This document shows positions 43,101 through 51,656 of a DNA stretch of 64,000 bases, one piece after another (the first letter of the stretch is position 1; each line of letters begins with the position of its first letter). The position numbers and the translations under genes were made by a program. The notes below the pieces were generated by a model. That model saw nothing but the letters and a program-made list of their open reading frames with translations. It had not been told where the DNA came from and made no database searches. This DNA is from Ruminococcus sp. YE71 (GTDB taxonomy: Bacteria > Bacillota > Clostridia > Oscillospirales > Ruminococcaceae), in assembly GCF_900119155.1 (NCBI RefSeq), contig NZ_FPIR01000014.1, positions 57,733-121,732 on the forward strand, given 5' to 3'.

Positions 43101-44763
43101 CCTTGCCGACGAACTTGCCGCCTGCTATGCGCTCATGCAGGGTATACGCGACAGCTCTGTTCTCGGGCGGATAGCGCTGGGCATCACGACCGCTGGCTAT
43201 TCCGAGGTGCTGTTCACAGCAATGACGGTCAGCGACCAGATCAGGGAGCAGATCTATACGACGAGCCCCGGCGAGACCGAGATGGACTTCTGGGACGCTG
43301 TGTCGATCGGCGTAAGAGCCTACGGAAAACAGTATGTCATCCAGGCATCCATCGCCGTGAGCGGCATTTCCGCCAACTACGTCGCGAAGAACCTGACCGG
43401 CGTTGACGCTCTCGCGGTCGCCGCAGGCTGTGCGCAGAAGTACAACAATTTCATCACCAGAGCAGACAAGGCTCTGTGCAGAAATTCCGCACTGTATAAC
43501 ACCGGTGCACAGGCGCTGAAAAACACGCAGAACTACTTCAACACGCTCGCGAAGAGCTTCAAGGGCGCATGGGATAAGGCTGCCGACGCATTCACGCAAT
43601 CATCAGCAAAGGCTCCGCAGAAGGCGGCTGTGCTGAAAACAAAGCTGACTCCCGCCGAGCTGAAGGCTGTCGAGGAAGCCGATATGGCGATGCACAGTGG
43701 ACTGATGAAAGTCAAGAAGCTCAAAGAAGTACAGCAGAAGCTTGCTAAAACAAAAGGTCCCGAAAAGGAGCTTGCACGTCGGGATTACGAAGAAGCGGTG
43801 CGCGAGGTCTGGAACGACAAGAACGCTTTGAAACAGCTCCAGCGCTCCAACGATCCTTACGCGATGAATATGCGTGCCGAGTACAACCGCTACCGCAGCC
43901 GCGTGCTCGAAGAAGCGCGTATGGATACACTTGACGATATAGCAGCGGAAACCGGCGTTCCGCGTGAGGATCTGTATTCGTTCAACGCTTCTGCGAACAG
44001 CAATAAACTCCCCACAAAGAGTATCCCGAACGACTCTGACGAATCCTTTATGGTCATGGTCAGGTCAGATCGTTCAAAGGACTTTACCGTTGACCAGAAT
44101 ATTGCTCAGAACGCTATGGCGCGGAATTTCTATAAGAGAATGACGGGGAAGGAGCCGCCGAGCATCGAGGAAGCGAGGGCGTTTATGGAGGATTACGACG
44201 TTACGGTGGTATCAGAGTACAAGACCTCGCCTTCCGCAATGCACAGCCGGCGAAATCCCGAAGCCTACGCCGATCTCAGCGGCATGACCGGCATAATGAA
44301 GGACGGCACGGTGGACAGGAGCCTTCAGGGCATGGAACTCAAAGGCGCCGCGCTGAACCGGGAAACCGTGACCTATAAGGGTAGGGAGTGGTACACGGAC
44401 AAGGCAGGCAGGAGCCTTGAAAAGGCTGCCGAATGCGAACGAGCCGCCGGATCTCTGTCGGGTATGGCGCGTGAGTCGAAGCTCGCAGAGGCGCAGGGCT
44501 ACCGCTACAGAAGCTATTCGCAGAAGGTCGAGGGGGTGCGCCAGATCACAAAACAGACCGATCAGATCATCATCCCGCGCGACAATTACCACGTTTCAAA
44601 AGGCGGCGAAAGCACGCTCACTCCGCAGGTGCTCGACAATCACGCGATGGCAAAGCTCGTCGCGGAGGAAAAGATCCCGCTGGCGATATTTGAGAAGAAC
44701 CTTGCCGAGCAGGGTCTGACGCTTCAAAGCTGGGGCGACAGCGTTGCTGAATGTCTGCATTAG
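40114..44763 (+). CDS. Giant fused zinc-ribbon / exported protein (unknown)
   Basis: A 1549-residue single protein with the parts of the split genes at 20089-16029 in the same order. Two zinc ribbons come first (YCPKCGSQLLEGARFCSKCR, about 5-24; YCAKCGAQLIKGASFCSKCR, about 43-62). Hydrophobic segments (about 130-170) end in KNKKKAG, and a second signal-like segment (RVLSLLICGLFIAMSVPDVS, about 191-210) follows. The linker is GEDSGTEIDADIIDGK, then a Gly-rich helix and RKKKRY, the Ig-like domain starting KMFINKNFGS, and a long helical C-terminus. The last 250 residues differ from the split copy and could be a variable effector. GGAGTGAACC precedes the ATG. The function is unknown. Confidence 0.8.
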   Translation: MAARYCPKCGSQLLEGARFCSKCRHEIKQDSRPQAHQVEMSGYCAKCGAQLIKGASFCSKCRAPVGGQPSSSADVTTADEERFGNISSTADSIGIKAADFAGEFGLGEFGGIAGIAKGRPSLSAVLAGLGITAASFTGLMFLPPVVRIIVSAVIAAVSAARLIISRAKNKKKAGDGVRRVLSLLICGLFIAMSVPDVSVSALMEKPDDMNWACSADLQEVMTQLSDYQDYLLPLNDHENYTYDVFLTSGGGTNQKEADGYERYFHYIFATEIPSPYANDSLQGVTYTRVDLTLPNFPAYKGDLSTKPNYYAELVSSLEFDEMKDDFGQGVPKEDYITSVAGYPAKGHAGLIYDNKGKPIRYELDVYVDLTTLFPWAQNNELGKSIIEFKIICWNKDEAITMADQLRGILMSWTPSISEPVVVGVDRDLYALISPDAKPPVIQDETVSASDSEGEDSGTEIDADIIDGKNDDDDEDGTVPGVIGTAAAVGGSGLLGFAVGKAIDDSQKKRKKKRYKMFINKNFGSTLSTGGQPQAVFARIAEIDDKGGLLPCPLLTSQIQVFSADGSLSVSDGGIVQGYRCAMVSVPESGRTPSGTGTVTFRFAGEGGTYTQNVVFNVTEPQIIFGQENIGVPANRKLEFAVSFGIRGMSDQARVTYEFRKIGVTDETGKKSQIRDEGDNLAVKVVPDKEYPRVYEAVISETGTSVHLAGTTETYMLTVTAEDGAPGAAGYCKITQNFPVYRIHLGLTLIVSTQSIGCYLQLRPERVGVKEPRPSDYEYCVTEGSLLLLDYDEKNQRILRIAPVPKIPDKKTGEPGSTKVYAKKLLADRYAHKSEATKDHQALVDSLGIVAFPTTDVHSTGGRKIKICSTKGGLDAPMRMNAEIEIKINYKGKELSVRREVLLLSQPFLTFESSDEKYRHQKEEEQTRQYLLHVQERIWHNYMNHLDSLYNMIDRMLTGYDERFGFDKNQLNNVIRIWQGFLQGTHTGARGDTEPVTLADELAACYALMQGIRDSSVLGRIALGITTAGYSEVLFTAMTVSDQIREQIYTTSPGETEMDFWDAVSIGVRAYGKQYVIQASIAVSGISANYVAKNLTGVDALAVAAGCAQKYNNFITRADKALCRNSALYNTGAQALKNTQNYFNTLAKSFKGAWDKAADAFTQSSAKAPQKAAVLKTKLTPAELKAVEEADMAMHSGLMKVKKLKEVQQKLAKTKGPEKELARRDYEEAVREVWNDKNALKQLQRSNDPYAMNMRAEYNRYRSRVLEEARMDTLDDIAAETGVPREDLYSFNASANSNKLPTKSIPNDSDESFMVMVRSDRSKDFTVDQNIAQNAMARNFYKRMTGKEPPSIEEARAFMEDYDVTVVSEYKTSPSAMHSRRNPEAYADLSGMTGIMKDGTVDRSLQGMELKGAALNRETVTYKGREWYTDKAGRSLEKAAECERAAGSLSGMARESKLAEAQGYRYRSYSQKVEGVRQITKQTDQIIIPRDNYHVSKGGESTLTPQVLDNHAMAKLVAEEKIPLAIFEKNLAEQGLTLQSWGDSVAECLH

Positions 44764-44770
44764 TATTGAT

Positions 44771-44810
44771 ACAGCCTCGGACGCTATATGCTGCCGAGGC
44801 TGTGTTTTTA
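44771..44810 (+). terminator. Terminator of the giant fusion gene
   Basis: ACAGCCTCGG pairs with CCGAGGCTGT, followed by GTTTTTA. Confidence 0.85.
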
Positions 44811-44950
44811 TCGAAAATGTGCGCACCGCAGATTATTGATGGCACTGCAACGCCGAATAAGAAACTTCTGCACTGAGCAGAAGAAACTGAATTGACAAAA
44901 AATAAGTTAATTTTTAAGTAAGTTTGTTGAACTTTTTGCTTGGGCAGCTA

Positions 44951-45071
44951 TTGACATCGGTTAAATTAAGTGGTATAATCAAAGCATAATAATAATCTTC
45001 CTTAACTTAATAAAGTGAAAAGGAAAAGACAGCAGGAAATGTGACCCACCCGCCTGCTGTCTTTTCTTTTT
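44951..45071 (+). ncRNA. Candidate small RNA: orphan promoter and terminator
   Basis: A consensus promoter (TTGACA 44951-44956, 17 bases, TATAAT 44974-44979) is followed about 60-85 bp later by a strong terminator (AAAAGACAGCAGG pairing with CCTGCTGTCTTTT, then CTTTTTT, ending near 45071). Between them is no start codon with a ribosome site. A transcript of roughly 85 nt from about 44986 is predicted. The ABC operon has its own promoter downstream, so this unit is probably independent. It could alternatively be a leader attenuator. Confidence 0.55.
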
Positions 45072-45192
45072 TGCTGTTATTTCACTATTGTGTCAAACAT
45101 ACAAAGGTTCGTAAGGAAGCTGTGAAATGTGCATTATACACAACAGCAATATCAAATTATTAGCGTTTTCTACAAAATTAGCTCGAAATCAA

Positions 45193-45241
45193 GATTAATT
45201 TTAATCATTCTATTGACTTATTTTAGTTAATATGATATACT
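45193..45241 (+). promoter_or_regulatory. Promoter and inverted repeat of the sugar ABC operon
   Basis: TTGACT (45213-45218), 17 bases, TATACT (45236-45241). GATTAA-TT-TTAATC (45193-45206) lies directly upstream, centred near -48. Confidence 0.75.
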
Positions 45242-45296
45242 TTGACTACGATATATTTTAACCATTACATAAGCTAATTTAATGGAGGTATTAACT

Positions 45297-46628
45297 ATGA
45301 GATCGTTCAGGATAACGACAGCCGCACTCGCTGCTGTGATGGCGCTTTCCTCGGCAGGAGTGCTCGGCGGATGCGGCAGCAAGTCCGAGGAAGGCAAGTC
45401 CAAGACCACAAAGGACGGAAAGATCATCCTCGAAGTGCTCACCAACCGCACCGACAGAGTTGATGACGGCAGCCTCGACGAGCTGACAAAGGCGTTCGAG
45501 GAGGCTCACAACTGCGACGTGCAGTACGTCGGCTATCAGGACTACGCGGGCACTGTCGCCACAAGAATGGGCACCGACGACTACGGCGACGTTCTGATGA
45601 TACCCGATGAGGTCGAGCTTACCGACCTCGCCAATTTCTTCGAGCCCATCGGCACTTACGACGAGCTCAGCGCAAAGTATCGCTGGGCGGATAAGAAAAT
45701 GGATGCCGATAAGAACATCTACGGACTGGCTTACGGCGGAAACGCGGTCGGCGTGCTTTATAACAAGAAGGTCTGGGCTGACGCAGGCATAACTTCGACG
45801 CCTACGACTCCCGAAGAATTTCTTGCCGATCTGAAGCTCATCGCCGACAACACCGACGCGATCCCCTACTACACCCAGTACAAGGATGCGAGCTGGACTA
45901 TCACCCAGTGGCAGAGCCTTGTCCTTTCCGCTTCGGGCGACGCCGAGTATGAGAACAAGCTGCTCACCGACAAGCCCGACCTGTTCGCGGAGGACGGCGG
46001 TTACTATCAGGTCTACAAGCTGATGTACGACCTGTTCTCCAGCCCCGACCTCATCGAAGAGGATCACATGACCACCGAATGGGAGTCCTCAAAGGTCTGG
46101 ATGGGCGAGGGCAAGATCGGCACTATGGTCATGGGCTCGTGGGCTATCGCGCAGTTCCAGGAGCAGGCCGAGGATCCGTCGGTCATCGGCTATATGCCCG
46201 TGCCTATAACCGCCCCCAACGGCAGTCAGTACGCCGAGACAGCATCCGATTACTGCGTGGGCGTGAGCAAGCACTCGGCGAATAAGGATCTTGCGAAGGC
46301 TTATGTCGAGTGGTTCGTGGGCGAGTCGGGCTTTGCCGCAAGAGAGGGCATGATCCCCACCACCATTGACTCGATTCTCCCCGCTAATCTGTCCGAATTC
46401 TCGAATGTGGTATTCTTTGAGAAGGCAGCCGCTCCCGAGGAGCTTCTCGGAAAGTTCGACGAGATCGACACCAAGTCGGGCGTCAGCGTGTGGGGCGGAG
46501 ATACGGATAACTTCAAGATAAAGCTCGCAGAAGCGGCATTCGCAGGCAAAGGAGAAGCCGAATTCAAGTCAATAATCGAAGCCGAGAACAAAAAGTGGGC
46601 AGCCGCCCGCGACGAGATCCTCGGCTGA
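45297..46628 (+). CDS. Sugar ABC transporter substrate-binding lipoprotein
   Basis: A 443-residue extracellular solute-binding protein (family 1 / MalE-like). A lipoprotein signal ends in the lipobox LGGC (about residues 23-26). The mature protein has the family features (GYQDYAGTVATRMGTDDYGD, VGVLYNKKVWADAGI, GKIGTMVMGSWAIAQFQ). GGAGG precedes the start at 45297. It is followed by two permease genes but no ATPase, as is common in Firmicutes that share an MsmK-type ATPase. The next operon encodes a mannanase, so beta-mannan oligosaccharides are a likely substrate. Confidence 0.9.
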   Translation: MRSFRITTAALAAVMALSSAGVLGGCGSKSEEGKSKTTKDGKIILEVLTNRTDRVDDGSLDELTKAFEEAHNCDVQYVGYQDYAGTVATRMGTDDYGDVLMIPDEVELTDLANFFEPIGTYDELSAKYRWADKKMDADKNIYGLAYGGNAVGVLYNKKVWADAGITSTPTTPEEFLADLKLIADNTDAIPYYTQYKDASWTITQWQSLVLSASGDAEYENKLLTDKPDLFAEDGGYYQVYKLMYDLFSSPDLIEEDHMTTEWESSKVWMGEGKIGTMVMGSWAIAQFQEQAEDPSVIGYMPVPITAPNGSQYAETASDYCVGVSKHSANKDLAKAYVEWFVGESGFAAREGMIPTTIDSILPANLSEFSNVVFFEKAAAPEELLGKFDEIDTKSGVSVWGGDTDNFKIKLAEAAFAGKGEAEFKSIIEAENKKWAAARDEILG

Positions 46629-46680
46629 TCTAAGATACACGCTCACCAACCAATATTTCTTCTCTTAACTTCCTATCAGG

Positions 46681-46716
46681 CAAGGCTCCGCTCCCAAACG
46701 GCGGAGCTTTGTTTTG
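46681..46716 (+). terminator. Intra-operon hairpin after the binding-protein gene
   Basis: CAAGGCTCCGC pairs with GCGGAGCTTTG, then TTTTG. It would let part of the transcripts end, so that the binding protein is made in excess over the permeases. Confidence 0.7.
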
Positions 46717-46743
46717 AGGAAACGACCATTCAAGGAGCTGAAT

Positions 46744-47760
46744 ATGACAGATATTATCTCAGAAAACATCCCCGAAAAACCGCAGACAGGGCGCTCCGTG
46801 AAGCAGTGGCTCCGCACCTACGAGGGGCAGAAGTTCTACGTTTCGGCACTCTTCCTGCTGATTCCTCTCGCACTGCTATTGCTGTTCACGTTCGTGCCTG
46901 CGGGCAGCATGATAGCCTACAGCTTTCAGGAGCGCGACCAGTTCGGCGCAGACCCCGAGTTTGTGGGATTCCAAAATTACATCACCATCTTTACCGACCC
47001 CGACTACTTCATCACCTTCAAAAACAGCCTTTACTACCTCGCGGGCTCAGTGATACAGCAGGCACTGGCGCTGCTGCTCGCGTCGATACTCTGCGCGGAG
47101 ATACGTGCGAAGGGCTTCTTCAAGGGTGTGCTGTTCTTCCCCTACCTGATGAACGGCGTGGCGGTGTCGATAATCTTCCTGAAATTTTTCACGAAGGGCA
47201 ACCCGCCCCTCACACAAGAAGGCACCCTCAACAGCGTGCTGATGACCTTCGGCATCGAGCCCGTCCGCTGGATGGACGCGGCTAACCCCGTGCTTGTCAA
47301 CTGTTGTCTGGTGTTCGTGTCGATATGGCGGTACATCGGCTTCGACATCATCATGTATATCGGCGCAATACAGTCGATAAGCCCCGACCTCTACGAAGCC
47401 TGCGACCTTGACGGCGCGAACCCCTGGCAGCGTTTCCGCTACATCGTTTTCCCCGGCATCAAGCCGATCATTTCCTTGCAGCTGATACTGGCGGTAAAGG
47501 GCGCTATCTCCGTGTTCGAGATACCATACATAATCACGGGCGGAAACTACGGCACATCGACCTTTGTCATCAAGACCATCGAGACGGCGTTCAAGAAAAA
47601 GCAGGTCGGACTCGCGTCGGCGATGGCGGTGGTGCTGCTCATCATCATCGTGATCGTGACACTGATACAGAAGTTCATGTTCCGCGACGAGTCGGAAGTC
47701 GATGCAAGAGAGACCGCAAGAAAAAAGCGTCTGAAAATGTCGGGAAAGGGGGATGCGTGA
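46744..47760 (+). CDS. Sugar ABC transporter permease (MalF-like)
   Basis: A 338-residue integral membrane permease of the binding-protein-dependent sugar family, with about six transmembrane helices. It carries the EAA loop motif (YEACDLDGANPWQRFRYIVF), which docks the ATPase. The start at 46744 follows AAGGAG. Its stop overlaps a Met codon of the next reading frame, and the second permease starts 1 bp after it, showing translational coupling. Confidence 0.92.
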   Translation: MTDIISENIPEKPQTGRSVKQWLRTYEGQKFYVSALFLLIPLALLLLFTFVPAGSMIAYSFQERDQFGADPEFVGFQNYITIFTDPDYFITFKNSLYYLAGSVIQQALALLLASILCAEIRAKGFFKGVLFFPYLMNGVAVSIIFLKFFTKGNPPLTQEGTLNSVLMTFGIEPVRWMDAANPVLVNCCLVFVSIWRYIGFDIIMYIGAIQSISPDLYEACDLDGANPWQRFRYIVFPGIKPIISLQLILAVKGAISVFEIPYIITGGNYGTSTFVIKTIETAFKKKQVGLASAMAVVLLIIIVIVTLIQKFMFRDESEVDARETARKKRLKMSGKGDA

Positions 47761-47761
47761 A

Positions 47762-48625
47762 ATGGCATCCGCAGGAAAAAGCATAAAAGAGCAGGCGAAA
47801 AACGGCAGTCTGATAGTCACGATATTGCAGTATATCGTGCTGATCGCAGGGTGTCTATCGGTTTTCGTGCCGCTTGCGGTCATACTTCTCGGAGCGTTCA
47901 AGGACGGGAAGGAATTCGCAAACTCGGGCGTGTTCGACCTGCCGAAGTCGTGGAGCTTCGAGAACTTCAGGACAGCATTCTTCGAGGGCAACGTGCTGCT
48001 CGGTCTGAGAAACACAGCCGCCATCCTGACAGCGTCCTGCGCGGGAACGATACTCACGGGCACCATGACCGCCTTCGTCATCCAGCGCTTCGACGGCTAT
48101 TTCACCCGTGCGGTAAAGGGGCTGTTCCTGTTGGCGACGCTGCTGCCGAACATTTCGATGCAGGTGACGGTTTTTCAGATAGTCAGCAAAATGGGGCTTT
48201 ACAACACGATGCTCGCGCCGATAATACTTTACGTCGGCACCGACATCATCTCGATCTACATCTTCATGCAGTTTCTGAGCCAGATCTCGGTGTCGCTCGA
48301 CGAGAGCGCGATCATGGACGGGGCGAGCTATCCGCGCATCTACTTCTCGATAATCCTGCCGAACCTCATGCCCGCCATCGCGACCGTGCTGATAATCAAG
48401 TTCGTCAGCATCTACAACGACTTCTACACACCGCAGCTGTATATGCAGGACGAAAGGCTGCTGGTGGTCTCAACGGTGCTCTACAAGTACATCAGCTCCA
48501 CCAAGATACAGTGGGAAGTGGTGTTTGCAGGCATCATTCTCTGCATCATCCCGACGCTTCTGATATTCCTTTTCCTGCAAAAATATATCTACAGCGGACT
48601 TGTTTCGGGCTCTGTCAAGGAGTGA
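47762..48625 (+). CDS. Sugar ABC transporter permease (MalG-like)
   Basis: A 287-residue partner permease with about six transmembrane helices and the EAA loop (DESAIMDGASYPRIYFSIIL). The start at 47762 has GGGGG nine bases upstream; the earlier in-frame ATG at 47753 directly abuts the ribosome site and is less likely. It pairs with the upstream permease to form the channel of the sugar importer. A terminator follows. Confidence 0.92.
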   Translation: MASAGKSIKEQAKNGSLIVTILQYIVLIAGCLSVFVPLAVILLGAFKDGKEFANSGVFDLPKSWSFENFRTAFFEGNVLLGLRNTAAILTASCAGTILTGTMTAFVIQRFDGYFTRAVKGLFLLATLLPNISMQVTVFQIVSKMGLYNTMLAPIILYVGTDIISIYIFMQFLSQISVSLDESAIMDGASYPRIYFSIILPNLMPAIATVLIIKFVSIYNDFYTPQLYMQDERLLVVSTVLYKYISSTKIQWEVVFAGIILCIIPTLLIFLFLQKYIYSGLVSGSVKE

Positions 48626-48632
48626 AAACATC

Positions 48633-48672
48633 AAAAGGCATTACCGTATTTAAGGCGGTGATGCCTTTTTTC
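48633..48672 (+). terminator. Terminator of the ABC operon
   Basis: AAAAGGCATTACCG pairs imperfectly with CGGTGATGCCTTTT, then TT. It lies just after the stop at 48625. Confidence 0.8.
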
Positions 48673-48936
48673 TTACGGCGCAATTTTACAGTGAATTAAT
48701 TTAAGTATCAGTTTAAAACGAAATAAACGTGAATATCTTCGCAACTATAAGTAAAATGTACCCAATATAAAAACGTGCTTATGTTGAAAATCAAGGCGTT
48801 TTATCCGAGAAATTGCATTATATCGTGTTGTACTGCTTGATTCATATTTTAGTTCTGCAAATTCGTTACATAAGTGCATTTATAGAAACAGTGCAATATG
48901 CAGTTAAATTAGTTAAAACTTTGGTTAATATACCGA

Positions 48937-48965
48937 TTGAATTTAACTTAACTTTATGTTATCAT
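48937..48965 (+). promoter_or_regulatory. Mannanase promoter
   Basis: TTGAAT (48937-48942), 17 bases, TATCAT (48960-48965). The spacer contains TTAACTTAA. Further GTTAA elements lie upstream at about 48903-48930. No gene is seen in 48673-49034. Confidence 0.6.
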
Positions 48966-49034
48966 ATATTCATAAAAGCGATTTTCTTAACTCCACACAA
49001 AATGTATTAAAAATCGGAAAGGATGGTTTCTCAG

Positions 49035-51497
49035 ATGAAACAAACTAAGCTCAAGACCCTGCTGGTGGCAGCGGCATACGGCCTGTCCGCTGCCTGCGCA
49101 GGTCTCCCGAACGAGGCGCTGACCGTATCCGCCGAAACTCCGCGTGATTTCGTCTATGCGGACGGCACTCACTTCATGTGCAACGGAAAGACCTTCTACG
49201 TCAGCGGATGCAACTCCTACGACCTGTTCACCCTCGGTGACGGCTCCAGCGACTACTCCATCGACGCGATCGAGAACAAGTATATGTACAAGTCCCAGAT
49301 CGACGAGCGTATGCAGCAGATGGCTGACAACGGCGTGAACGTCGTGCGGACCTGGGGCTTCTCGAACGAGTCGTGGCACGGCTTCGAGCAGTCGCCCGGA
49401 CAGTACAACGAAGCTGAGTTCATGCTGTTCGACTATATCATGTACTCAGCACAGGAGCACGGCATCCGCGTCATCATCACCCTCGAAAACTACTGGGAAG
49501 CCTACGGCGGCATCGACAAGAAGCTGAGCTGGGCGGGTCTGAGCGGCGGCAGTCATCAGAACCGTGCGGTGTACTTCAAGAGCGATATCTGCAAGCAGTG
49601 GTACAAGGACTACGCCGAGCATTTCGCCGAGCGCAGGAACTACTACACAGGCGAGCTCTACAAGGAGGATCCGACCATCTTTGCGTGGGATCTGATGAAC
49701 GAGCCGCGTTACCAGGACGCAGGTGAGAACACCTCAGGCGAGACCCTTCGTGCGTGGGTGGACGAAATGGGCTCGTTCATCAAGAGCGTTGACCCGAACC
49801 ACATGGTCTATGCAGGCATCGAGGGTCACGGTACGAATTACAATTTCGGCGGCGACGAGGGCAACCCCTACGTTTATATCCAGCAGTCGCCCTATATCGA
49901 CTTCTGCTCGGCGCACCCCTACCCCGACGAGTACTGGGCGAGCCTTTCACCCGATGAGAACGCCGAGACTATGCGCAAGTGGATCTCCGACGCACACAAC
50001 AAGGTCGGCAAGCCCTTCCTCGCCACCGAGTTCAACGTTCACTCCTCCCTCGACAGCACGACCTACGAGAAATACTGGCGCTCGGTGTTCGACACCATCG
50101 AACAGGAGGACGCGGCAGGCGGTCTATTCTGGGAGTTCAACACCCGCAGGCTGAGCGAGTTCACCGTGATGAACGGCGACCCCATCCTCACCTACTTCAA
50201 GAAGCACGCCAAGAACATGGCGGCAAAGTCGGGCGGCAGCGTGACCGAACAGGGCACGACCACCACCGACCCGAACGAGGGCAGCAGCAGCGGCTCGCAG
50301 ACCTCTGCAACCGTTGACGGCGGATTTTCCGTTGACAGCACCACCATCCGTGACGCTAACGGCAACCCCTTCGTGATGAGGGGCGTGAATATCGCTCACG
50401 CGTGGTACGCCGACAAGACCGAGACTTCGATCAAGGCTGCCGCAAAGCTCGGCACCAACACCGTCCGCATCGTCTGCGCTGACGGTCAGCAGTGGAACAA
50501 GACTTCGGCTTCCGAGCTGAAGGATATCATCAGCGTCTGCAAGGAGAACAAGCAGGTGTGCATACTTGAAGTTCACGACGCAACGGGCAGCAACAGCATC
50601 AGCGATCTTCTCAAAGCCTGCGACTACTGGAAGGAAATGAAGGATATCCTCAACGAGAACCGCGCATACGTCATCCTCAATATCGCAAACGAATGGGCTG
50701 GCGAATGGAACGGCTCAGCGTGGGCGAGCGGCAACAAGCAGGCGATCTCCGCCATCCGCAGCGCAGGCATCAAGAACATGATAATGATCGACTCCGCAGG
50801 CTGGGGTCAGTATCCCGCGTCCATACACGACTACGGAAAGTCGGTGTTCGAGTCCGACCCCGATAAGAACACCGTGTTCTCGATACATATGTACGAGTAC
50901 GCAGGCGGAACTTCGGACATGGTGCGAAACAATATCGACAAGTCACTGGCGATAGGCGTGCCTGTTGTCATCGGTGAGTTCGGCGGTCAGCACACCAACG
51001 GCGACGTTGCCGAAGAGACCATCCTTTCCTACTGCACCGAAAAGAACGTCGGCTATCTCGGCTGGTCATGGAAGGGCAACAACTCAGACCTCGCGTATCT
51101 CGACATCTCCAACGACTGGGAAGGCACCTCCCTGACCTCCTTCGGCAAGACCCTTTTCGGAGGAAACGGCGGCATCTCCGAGACCTCGAAGACCTGCACC
51201 GTCTACACCCAGACCAAGCCTTCGGACAACACCCAGAAGTACCCCATCGCGTCGGCATCCGTATGGGGCAGCACCCTGAAACTCACATGGAATGCAGTCG
51301 AGGGCGCCGACAAGTACTGCATCGCCTACTACTCCGCAGGCAAGTGGAAGATACTCGCTCAGGGAAATGTCCTGACCTACACCAGAACAGACATCCCCGC
51401 AGGCACCTACAAACTGGTAGTCGGCGCAAAGATAAACGGCGAGTGGGACATCAGCAATATCAACAAGAGAGCGTTCACTGTTACGATAAGCAAGTGA
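49035..51497 (+). CDS. Secreted mannanase with two GH5 catalytic domains and an FN3/CBM37-like tail
   Basis: An 820-residue secreted enzyme. The signal peptide covers about 1-34. The first catalytic domain (about 38-390) resembles GH5_7 mannanases, with E223 in DLMNEP as acid/base and E332 in ATEFNVH as nucleophile. A Thr/Ser linker leads to a second catalytic domain (about 435-700) of the bacterial GH5_8 type (MRGVNIAHAWY), with E553 in NIANEWAG and E648 in VIGEFGG. The last 85 residues are the FN3/CBM37-like tail. The start at 49035 fits AAAGG better than the ATG at 49023. Both domains keep their catalytic pair. Mannan cleavage is family-based. Confidence 0.9.
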   Translation: MKQTKLKTLLVAAAYGLSAACAGLPNEALTVSAETPRDFVYADGTHFMCNGKTFYVSGCNSYDLFTLGDGSSDYSIDAIENKYMYKSQIDERMQQMADNGVNVVRTWGFSNESWHGFEQSPGQYNEAEFMLFDYIMYSAQEHGIRVIITLENYWEAYGGIDKKLSWAGLSGGSHQNRAVYFKSDICKQWYKDYAEHFAERRNYYTGELYKEDPTIFAWDLMNEPRYQDAGENTSGETLRAWVDEMGSFIKSVDPNHMVYAGIEGHGTNYNFGGDEGNPYVYIQQSPYIDFCSAHPYPDEYWASLSPDENAETMRKWISDAHNKVGKPFLATEFNVHSSLDSTTYEKYWRSVFDTIEQEDAAGGLFWEFNTRRLSEFTVMNGDPILTYFKKHAKNMAAKSGGSVTEQGTTTTDPNEGSSSGSQTSATVDGGFSVDSTTIRDANGNPFVMRGVNIAHAWYADKTETSIKAAAKLGTNTVRIVCADGQQWNKTSASELKDIISVCKENKQVCILEVHDATGSNSISDLLKACDYWKEMKDILNENRAYVILNIANEWAGEWNGSAWASGNKQAISAIRSAGIKNMIMIDSAGWGQYPASIHDYGKSVFESDPDKNTVFSIHMYEYAGGTSDMVRNNIDKSLAIGVPVVIGEFGGQHTNGDVAEETILSYCTEKNVGYLGWSWKGNNSDLAYLDISNDWEGTSLTSFGKTLFGGNGGISETSKTCTVYTQTKPSDNTQKYPIASASVWGSTLKLTWNAVEGADKYCIAYYSAGKWKILAQGNVLTYTRTDIPAGTYKLVVGAKINGEWDISNINKRAFTVTISK

Positions 51498-51527
51498 CGG
51501 CAAAATAAAAACCGAACAAAAGATGAA

Positions 51528-51567
51528 AAATCAGGCAGTCTCTTCGGGGACTGCCTGATTTGTTTGT
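51528..51567 (+). terminator. Terminator of the mannanase gene
   Basis: AAATCAGGCAGTC pairs perfectly with GACTGCCTGATTT, then GTTTG. Confidence 0.85.
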
Positions 51568-51656
51568 GAGCGGTATGCCCGAATGCACACCGCTTCTGCT
51601 ATTCATCTGACATGAGAATAAACTTTTTACCGAGCCTTTTCAAAGTGTCACAGCGG

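Noticed and set aside
42124..43599. Long antisense open frames over the giant fusion gene and other GC-rich genes
   Set aside because: They are reading-frame shadows caused by codon bias; they have no ribosome sites or domain similarity.
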